NCBI GenBank assembly: GCA_030591195.1
Contig: JAUVBO010000173.1
Span: 1 to 6,447, forward strand
Direction of reading: 5' to 3'
From: Pseudomonadota bacterium
Lineage (GTDB): Bacteria; Myxococcota; Polyangia; GCA-2747355; JACKDQ01
DNA length: 6,447 nt
This document shows, piece after piece, positions 1 through 6,447 of this stretch. The position numbers were made by a program, and so were the translations under genes. Every line of letters starts with the position of its first letter. Within the stretch, counting starts at the first letter, position 1. The notes below the pieces were generated by a model, which worked only from the letters and a program-made list of their open reading frames with translations, searched no databases and was not told the DNA's origin.

Positions 1-1623
1 CAGGATCAGGTTGAAGGACTGGCCCACGAAGTACAGGACCGTTGGCTGGCCGCCGTCCATCTGCTTCGCCAGCTCCGTGAAGTTGGACTCCAGACCGATC
101 GAGACGAACGCCAGGCAGAAGAACCAGCCCCGCAGGGGGTTGGTGACCGCCTTGATCACGCCCGACTCGACCAGCTTGAGGCCATCCCCTTCGAAGAGCG
201 CGGCGAACAGTGGCACGAGGGCGAACGAGAACAGGATCGACGCGCCGACGAAGCCGACGATGAACTTGGGAAACCTGACCCAGACCTGCATCAGGCCCGG
301 CCGCGGGGCATCCGGATCCCGCTCCACGGAAGTGATCCAGAACAGGGCGACGAAGAACGCGACGATGCCGATCAGGACGTTCTGGATCATCTTGACCACC
401 GCGGCCACGGTCTCGGCCTGCGGGCCGAGGAAGGCGCCCGCGGCCACGACCGCGCCGGTGGAGTCGATGGTGCCTCCCATCCAGGCCCCACCCAGAACCT
501 CGCCAATGCCCACGGCATGAATGAACATCGGCATCAAGATCATCATCAGCACGGTGAAGATCAGCGTCATCCCCACCCCGAGCGTCAGCTCCTCCTTCTT
601 CGCGCGTGTGGCACCAGCCACCGCGATGGCGGTTGATACGCCGCAGACCGAGGTGGCGGCGGCGATGATGATCACCAGCGACTTGCTGGCCATTTTCAAG
701 ACCCTGGTGCCAAAGAACCACATGAAAATGATCACCGTCGGCGTCACCAACCAGGCCACCATCAGCCCCGGGATGCCGATGCTGAGGATCTTGCCGAAGA
801 GGATCTCGGCACCCAGCAGCACCAGGCCGGTCTTGATGTACATCTCGGTCCTCGCACCAGCCTTGAGCCACTCCGGCGTGCCGATCGTGTTCGAGATCAG
901 CAGACCGAGCGCCAGGGCCCAGGCCGCGTAGCTCAGACCATAGGCCTTGGTGAGGTGGTGGCTGGCGCAGGTGAAGGAGATGATGGCCAGGATGAAGATC
1001 GCCAGGAATGCCGCGGCGTAGCCGCCGACATTCTGCCCCATGATCCGGACCCCGATCGAGGTCAGGACCATGATGCTGAGCAGGGTCACCAGCAGCGGAA
1101 GGACGATCATCCTCGATCGCTCGGCGGTCACGGTCAGCTTGCCCTGTCCGATCACCACCTCCGCGGAGCGGAAGGTCTGGGATACATAGGCCCGCGCTCC
1201 GATGCCAGCGGAGTCCGGCCGCTCCTTGGTGAGCTTCAGCGCGCGCTGTCCGCCGGCCAGGAGAGTCCTGAGTGAGATCGTCGCCCGATCTCCCCTGCGC
1301 GAGGAGGCGACACGCAGCCGCACACCTCCATCAACGGCGACGATCGTCGCGATCGCTGCTGGCGTCTTGGCGTTGATCCGATCAGCCAACCCCGCCAACG
1401 TCGTGGCCTCGTCGAGGACGATCTTGGTCTTCTTCGCCTGGTAGAAGGCATCGACCGGGCTTGAGCTCCACTTGCCTAGCTTGGGCACCCGCTTGGCCGA
1501 GACGCTGTCGGAGAAGGTCAGGATGCCGAGCACCGTCGCGACCAGGAGGATCGCCAGCCCGAACCACACGGTCCACCAGTCCTCCTCGGCGAGCAGCGGA
1601 TTGCGTCTTCGGTCGTTGGCCAT
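1..1623 (-). CDS. YeiH-family putative sulfate exporter, long form (C-terminus beyond window)
   Basis: This is a polytopic inner-membrane protein of the YeiH / Cons_hypoth698 family (PF03601), annotated as putative sulfate exporters; the substrate is inferred from the family, not proven. The 541 visible residues begin at an ATG at 1623 and run off the window at base 1. The N-terminus has the EDWWTVWFG signature (about 14-22) of the long subfamily, followed by a first membrane helix (about 18-37). A soluble stretch of about 130 residues follows, then many helices from residue 172 onward. Family landmarks are SVCGVSTAIA (325-334) and GGAWMGGTIDSTGAVVAAGA (378-397). E. coli YeiH is about 350 aa, so this is a larger variant. 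The soluble stretch contains a flagellar-hook-like IN motif, listed separately. The start lies three bases after the stop of the small Cys gene, implying co-transcription and coupled translation; only a weak ribosome site (GGTAG) is visible. Family call firm, substrate uncertain. Confidence 0.9.
   Translation of the reverse strand, partial: MANDRRRNPLLAEEDWWTVWFGLAILLVATVLGILTFSDSVSAKRVPKLGKWSSSPVDAFYQAKKTKIVLDEATTLAGLADRINAKTPAAIATIVAVDGGVRLRVASSRRGDRATISLRTLLAGGQRALKLTKERPDSAGIGARAYVSQTFRSAEVVIGQGKLTVTAERSRMIVLPLLVTLLSIMVLTSIGVRIMGQNVGGYAAAFLAIFILAIISFTCASHHLTKAYGLSYAAWALALGLLISNTIGTPEWLKAGARTEMYIKTGLVLLGAEILFGKILSIGIPGLMVAWLVTPTVIIFMWFFGTRVLKMASKSLVIIIAAATSVCGVSTAIAVAGATRAKKEELTLGVGMTLIFTVLMMILMPMFIHAVGIGEVLGGAWMGGTIDSTGAVVAAGAFLGPQAETVAAVVKMIQNVLIGIVAFFVALFWITSVERDPDAPRPGLMQVWVRFPKFIVGFVGASILFSFALVPLFAALFEGDGLKLVESGVIKAVTNPLRGWFFCLAFVSIGLESNFTELAKQMDGGQPTVLYFVGQSFNLIL
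1264..1428 (-). other. FliD-like 'IN' motif in the transporter's soluble insert
   Basis: Residues about 66-120 of the transporter lie between membrane helix 1 (18-37) and helix 2 (172-196). They read as TTLAGLADRINA, then an IATIV strand, DGG, VRLRVASSRRGD and ATISL. This order (T-L-x-x-L-A-x-x-I-N, about 10 residues, A-x-I-V, D-G-G, x-R-L-x-V-x-S, G, x-I-x-L) is that of the Flagellar_IN motif (PF07196) of FliD and related hook-associated proteins. The reading frame is continuous with the transporter, so this is an internal domain and not a separate gene. With the N-terminal RRR inside the cell the segment would be periplasmic, but it is rich in Lys/Arg, so topology is uncertain. The assignment rests on reading the pattern by eye. 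Confidence 0.45.
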
Positions 1624-1626
1624 GAT

Positions 1627-1869
1627 CTACCGCACGATCGGCGTTGTTCCGAGCACACGCCGTTCGTCCGACGCTCGACGAAGCGTGAACGAGGGACAGC
1701 GTTGCGCCGGCAAGGGATCGAGGAATCGGTCCAGCTTCTGGCAGATCCCCGCGTGGCCCCGAGCCGAAGAGTAGGCCGAACCAAAGACCGCGAGATAGGG
1801 GAACTCGGCTTCGATCAGAGCGGGGTCGTCATCGAAATGAACACAGTGCTGGCAGGTTCGCTCGATCAT
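1627..1869 (-). CDS. Small four-cysteine protein, probable metal binder, coupled to the transporter
   Basis: This is an 80-aa protein I cannot assign to a named family. The ATG at 1869 is chosen because the conserved-looking part begins there; the frame stays open upstream to 2241, but that part is repeat-like and antisense-like sequence. Four cysteines sit at C6, C9, C43 and C58, in the contexts CQHC, GICQKLD and CPSF. Between them is a motif with GSAYSSARGHAGIC (30-43). The C-x2-C...C-x14-C spacing suggests a bound zinc or an Fe-S centre, but this is inference. There is no signal peptide or membrane helix. The tail after residue 61 is basic and probably disordered. The stop is three bases before the transporter ATG, so the protein likely serves or regulates that transporter. 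The ribosome site is modest: a G5 run nine bases before the ATG, inside a short CGGG/CCCG hairpin. Confidence 0.7.
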   Translation of the reverse strand: MIERTCQHCVHFDDDPALIEAEFPYLAVFGSAYSSARGHAGICQKLDRFLDPLPAQRCPSFTLRRASDERRVLGTTPIVR

Positions 1870-1881
1870 CTGCGGGTGCCC

Positions 1882-1911
1882 CCGTTCTTCGGACCGCTCG
1901 GAGTGGCAGGG
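1882..1911 (-). repeat. CHSERSEE-type extragenic repeat unit (single diverged copy)
   Basis: Read on the minus strand, these 30 bases translate in one frame as PCHSERSEER. That is the hallmark of the dispersed bacterial extragenic repeat whose DNA core is close to TGTCATTCCGAGCGAAGCGA. The copy here differs at several positions. It lies 12 bases upstream of the small Cys gene start and so falls in its leader. Only one copy is visible, so its repeat status rests on recognition of the motif and not on a second copy in the window. Confidence 0.4.
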
Positions 1912-1964
1912 TCGGTTGACAATGGACCGCTCCGCGTTTTTTGGCCACCAGGAGTCGCGGGGCT

Positions 1965-1990
1965 CGCGGGCGTAGGGGCTCACGCCCGCG
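1965..1990 (-). terminator. GC-rich hairpin downstream of the kinase gene
   Basis: CGCGGGCGT (1965-1973) and ACGCCCGCG (1982-1990) form a perfect nine-base-pair stem around an eight-base loop. It begins 28 bases past the kinase stop on the minus strand. It could end the kinase transcript or slow polymerase before the Cys gene. No U-tract follows on the minus-strand RNA (the nearby homopolymer reads as A there), so it is not a textbook intrinsic terminator. The right arm is also part of a self-complementary 12-mer (1983-1994). Confidence 0.35.
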
Positions 1991-2017
1991 GGCGCCAAGA
2001 TCTCCAGCGCGCGGACC

Positions 2018-4558
<2,541 letters not shown>

Positions 4559-4564
4559 CGCCTA

Positions 4565-4578
4565 CTCCACCCCCCCCC
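4565..4578 (-). promoter_or_regulatory. Kinase ribosome binding site next to a G9 tract
   Basis: On the minus strand, GGAG (4565-4568) sits six bases before the kinase ATG, which fixes the start. Immediately upstream, separated by one T, is an uninterrupted run of nine G (4570-4578). The tract lies in the untranslated leader, so length changes would alter leader structure or ribosome access and not the reading frame. Confidence 0.6.
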
Positions 4579-4629
4579 GGACGCCAGATTACGAGGAGGC
4601 GTCGAGGCACGCCAACGTCCCGAATACGA

Positions 4630-4657
4630 ACAATACTGGGACGCCGAGACATAACAA
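4630..4657 (-). promoter_or_regulatory. Candidate sigma-70-type promoter for the kinase gene
   Basis: Reading the minus strand, TTGTTA (4652-4657, four of six matches to the -35 consensus) and TATTGT (4630-4635, four of six to the -10 consensus) are separated by 16 bases. They lie in the only locally AT-richer stretch upstream of the kinase. Transcription would begin near 4623, leaving a leader of about 65 bases. That leader contains a GACGCC/GGCGTC inverted repeat (4580-4585 and 4598-4603), with GACGCC recurring at 4640-4645 within the promoter spacer. Matches are moderate, and promoters of GC-rich deltaproteobacteria are often degenerate. Confidence 0.35.
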
Positions 4658-4721
4658 CTCTAGGATGTTTTGAGGTTAGCGAGCGGGGCGCGGACTGTCA
4701 ACGCCAGGCACCATCGGACGG

Positions 4722-4745
4722 GCTCGGCGCAGGCGCCGACCGAGC
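4722..4745 (-). terminator. Hairpin after the S41-like remnant
   Basis: This stretch can fold either as GCTCGG/CCGAGC (4722-4727 with 4740-4745) or as the inner TCGGCG/CGCCGA (4724-4729 with 4734-4739, loop of four). It begins eight bases beyond the stop of the minus-strand remnant at 4753, where the terminator of a former gene would be expected. No U-tract follows, so termination is only suggested. Confidence 0.3.
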
Positions 4746-4752
4746 TGGGCAA

Positions 4753-4914
4753 TCAGGGCAAGACCAGCTTCAGTGCTTGCTCGAGCACCGGGTCCTTGCC
4801 CTGGGCCAGCGCCTGGGGATCGTAGGCGACCTGGTCGGGGGGCGACAGGTCGACCACAGCAGCACCACGGGCGCGATTCTCGAGTGTGTCACCCTCAACG
4901 ACTCGGGCCACCAT
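4753..4914 (-). pseudogene. Probable C-terminal remnant of an S41-type (C-terminal-processing/tricorn) peptidase
   Basis: The minus strand holds a 53-codon frame from an ATG at 4914 to a TGA at 4753-4755. Its sequence includes GDTLEN, then PPDQVAYDPQALAQGKDP and VLEQALKLVLP at the end. The pattern (LEN, PPDxxV, DPxALAxGxDPxLExAL, stop) matches the extreme C-terminus of S41-family peptidases, which typically end in a GxDPQLExAL-like helix. The catalytic core of such enzymes (several hundred residues) is absent: a stop lies just upstream of the ATG, and the plus-strand nuclease gene starts 69 bases away. I therefore read it as a truncated relic, perhaps left by the rearrangement that placed the nuclease here. 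A functional 53-aa peptide or chance antisense coding remains possible; the ribosome site is poor (GAGGG almost abutting the ATG). Confidence 0.4.
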
Positions 4915-4982
4915 CCCTCAGATTTTCGACAGCTCCGCTGGCAAGCCGTGGCACAATCCCGGCGAGGGGGAGAGACGGTGAG

Positions 4983-5594
4983 ATGATCAGAGAAATCGCT
5001 GCGTGTCTCGCGCTGGGGGTCGTCGCGTCTGCGGCGGCTGCTCGATCCTCGACACTCACCGGCAAGGTCGTCGGCGTCGCCGACGGCGACACGGTCACGG
5101 TGCTCGTCGACCACCACCGCCGGGTCAGGGTTCGCCTCCACGGTGTCGACTGCCCCGAGAAGAAGCAAGCCTTCGGCAAGCGGGCCAAGCAGCTCACCTC
5201 GCGGCTGGTCTTCGGCAAGACGGTTAGGGTCAAGGTGGCGACGACCGACAGGTACGGCCGCACCGTCGGGGAGGTCTTCGTCGGCGACCAGTCGCTCAAC
5301 GAGGCCCTAGTCAAGGCGGGGCTGGCCTGGTGGTACAAGAAGTACGCCCGCCGAGCGAAGGTCCTCGCAGTGCTCGAGGACGAGGCCCGGCGCGCCAGGC
5401 GTGGCCTCTGGGCCGACCCCAACCCGACGCCCCCTTGGACCTTCCGCCACCGGGGCCGGGGCCTGCGCTGCAACGTCAAGTCCAGGGTTTGTCACCGGGC
5501 GGGCTGCCGGCACTACCGATGCAAGAACTGCACGGCGACCTTCGGCTCGAAGGCGGCAGCACGAAAGTCTGGCTACCGGATACATCAGCGATAG
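4983..5594 (+). CDS. Secreted staphylococcal-nuclease-like (thermonuclease) enzyme with Cys-rich tail
   Basis: This 203-aa protein is of the SNase family (PF00565), calcium-dependent enzymes that cut DNA and RNA phosphodiester bonds. The ATG at 4983 is preferred over an in-frame upstream start at 4773. It has a GAGGGGGAG ribosome site about ten bases upstream and directly gives a signal peptide (hydrophobic 5-20, AAA-R cleavage near 20), so export to periplasm or medium is likely. Active-site matches to S. aureus nuclease are DGDT (34-37; D36 for Asp21), R51 for Arg35, D56 for Asp40, E59 for Glu43 and R93 for Arg87. The Thr41 position is Cys57. GLAWWY and RRGLW are further family landmarks. 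After WTFR (152-155) comes a tail with C163, C170, H171, C175, C180 and C183 (CRHYRCKNC), the metal-binding-like module often fused to such nucleases. The module's usual terminal GYRPCxxC is replaced by GYRIHQR and a stop. Confidence 0.93.
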   Translation: MIREIAACLALGVVASAAAARSSTLTGKVVGVADGDTVTVLVDHHRRVRVRLHGVDCPEKKQAFGKRAKQLTSRLVFGKTVRVKVATTDRYGRTVGEVFVGDQSLNEALVKAGLAWWYKKYARRAKVLAVLEDEARRARRGLWADPNPTPPWTFRHRGRGLRCNVKSRVCHRAGCRHYRCKNCTATFGSKAAARKSGYRIHQR

Positions 5595-5601
5595 CCGGCA
5601 A

Positions 5602-5616
5602 CGTCGCTCCGCGACG
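5602..5616. terminator. Hairpin in the convergent spacer between nuclease and regulator
   Basis: CGTCGC (5602-5607) and GCGACG (5611-5616) form a perfect six-base-pair stem with a three-base loop, within the 46-base spacer where the nuclease and the LysR gene converge. Its position suits a bidirectional terminator. There is no adjacent U-run in either direction, so the strength is doubtful. Confidence 0.35.
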
Positions 5617-5640
5617 ACAGCCTCCAAGAGAATTTCTGTT

Positions 5641-6447
5641 TCACGCGAACAACTCGGAGCGGGCCGCGCTGCAGATCGCTGCCACCGCCGGGTGCCGAAC
5701 CCGGCGCTCAACCGAGATCGCGTAGTAACGTTCAACCACGCCCTCAGCTGTCCCGATGGGTTGGACATCGTACTGTCGCGCCACTTCCTCCGCGATCACG
5801 GCGGGCACCGCGAAGAAGCCTCCGCCCGCTTGGCCAAAGACCTTCAGCAAGGCGCTGTCGTCGAACTCTCCAGCGATCACCGGGTTGACCCCACGCGTGT
5901 TGAACCATCGATCGAGCTCGCGACGAAGTACCGCGTCTTCACTCGGCAGTAGCACCGGCGCCCCGTCGAGCGAGGCCGGGAAGTCATCACGCAGGCGAGT
6001 CGCCTGATCACGTTGGGCCATGAAGGTGACGCCGCAGGTTCCGAGTTGGTGGTTGTAGGCTCGAACTTTCACCGTCGGCGGGATCGGGCCATCTGACAAG
6101 ACGACATCGAGGCCGTGGACCGCGAGGTCTGCGAGCAACCTCTCCGGCGGGCCCTCGCGGCAGACGATTCGGCCCGGCTCCTTCAACTGGAGAGCCGGCT
6201 CGAGGAGTCGGTGGGCAATGAGCTTCGGCAACGCGTCAACCACACCCACCACGAGCCTGAGTGGGCGACCGGTCCGCTGTCCACCAAGCGTCTCCTTGAG
6301 CTCCTGGCCGAGCGAGAAGATCTCGTTGGCGTACTGCAGGGCCACATGACCGACATCGGTAAGGACCAGGCGGCGGCCTGTGCGCTGAAACAGCTTCTCC
6401 CCCATGGCTGCCTCGAAATCGCGAATCTGCATGCTGACGGTCTGCGG
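5641..6447 (-). CDS. nhaR: NhaR-like LysR-family transcriptional regulator (N-terminus beyond window)
   Basis: The 268 visible residues are the bulk of a LysR-type regulator (usual length about 300); roughly the first 30 residues lie past base 6447. The fragment opens inside the DNA-binding helix-turn-helix at PQTVSMQIRDFE, then GEKLFQRTGRRLVLTDVG, the wing and linker helix. The effector domain carries motifs I associate with NhaR: GRPLRLVVGVVDALPKLIA, LLEPAL, a CREGPPERLLADL stretch, HGLDVVLSD, PIPP, LPSEDAVLRRELDRWF, FDDSALLKVFGQAG and YYAISVERRVRHPAV. In E. coli NhaR activates the Na+/H+ antiporter gene nhaA in response to sodium, binding DNA as a dimer or tetramer. No nhaA is visible here, so the target in this organism is unknown. 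The gene converges on the nuclease with a 46-base gap and is unlikely to be functionally tied to it. An ATG inside the helix-turn-helix at 6432 is not the true start. Confidence 0.9.
   Translation of the reverse strand, partial: PQTVSMQIRDFEAAMGEKLFQRTGRRLVLTDVGHVALQYANEIFSLGQELKETLGGQRTGRPLRLVVGVVDALPKLIAHRLLEPALQLKEPGRIVCREGPPERLLADLAVHGLDVVLSDGPIPPTVKVRAYNHQLGTCGVTFMAQRDQATRLRDDFPASLDGAPVLLPSEDAVLRRELDRWFNTRGVNPVIAGEFDDSALLKVFGQAGGGFFAVPAVIAEEVARQYDVQPIGTAEGVVERYYAISVERRVRHPAVAAICSAARSELFA

Noticed and set aside
11..931. Two consecutive plus-strand open frames opposite the transporter
   Set aside because: They are antisense to continuous membrane-protein sequence; their Ser/Thr/Ala/Pro-rich products have no family features.
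1917..1922. TTGTCA on the minus strand as a -35 box for the Cys gene
   Set aside because: No acceptable -10 hexamer lies 16 to 18 bases downstream.
4949..4964. Sigma-54-like promoter (TGGCAC then GC at -12 spacing) ahead of the nuclease
   Set aside because: The -12 half lacks TTGC, and the implied start site would be about eight bases before the ATG, leaving the ribosome site outside the transcript.
4773..4982. N-terminal extension of the nuclease from an upstream ATG at 4773
   Set aside because: The extension is Pro/Arg-rich and would bury the signal peptide, and the ATG at 4983 has its own ribosome site.
4992..5006. Lipobox-like IAAC near the nuclease N-terminus
   Set aside because: The cysteine is at residue 8, too early for a lipoprotein signal; the hydrophobic core follows it and an AAA-R signal-peptidase I site fits better.
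4895..5479. Minus-strand open frame of 194 codons opposite the nuclease
   Set aside because: It is antisense to the conserved nuclease active-site region and has no recognisable motif.

Overview
The window is GC-rich DNA with tightly packed genes. Most likely it comes from a Myxococcota-type (deltaproteobacterial) genome. The strongest pointer is a transmembrane Ser/Thr protein kinase with a C-terminal PEGA domain, an architecture common in that group. This placement is inferred from gene content and composition; there is no rRNA or marker gene to confirm it.

Layout from left to right. (1) 1-1623, minus: a YeiH-type putative sulfate exporter (PF03601 family), cut off at its C-terminus by the window edge. 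It carries an unusual soluble insert after its first membrane helix. (2) 1627-1869, minus: a small four-cysteine protein ending three bases before the transporter start, so the two are almost certainly one transcription unit. (3) 1870-2017: a leader/intergenic stretch with a GC-rich hairpin and one copy of a CHSERSEE-type extragenic repeat. (4) 2018-4558, minus: an 846-aa Ser/Thr kinase with kinase domain, coiled coil, one membrane helix and PEGA domain. (5) 4559-4982: kinase leader (G9 tract, candidate promoter), a hairpin, and what looks like the decayed C-terminal tail of an S41-type peptidase on the minus strand. (6) 4983-5594, plus: a secreted staphylococcal-nuclease-like enzyme with a cysteine-rich tail. 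(7) 5595-5640: a short convergent spacer with a hairpin. (8) 5641-6447, minus: a NhaR-like LysR regulator, cut off at its N-terminus by the window edge.

The window shows one likely operon (small Cys protein plus transporter) and several independent genes: a signalling kinase, an exported nuclease and a regulator. Nothing visible links them into one pathway. The points most worth a second look are the FliD-like 'IN' motif inserted in the transporter, the Cys-rich protein coupled to it, and the unannotated peptidase remnant at 4753-4914. I see no RNA genes, CRISPR arrays, insertion sequences or clear defence system.
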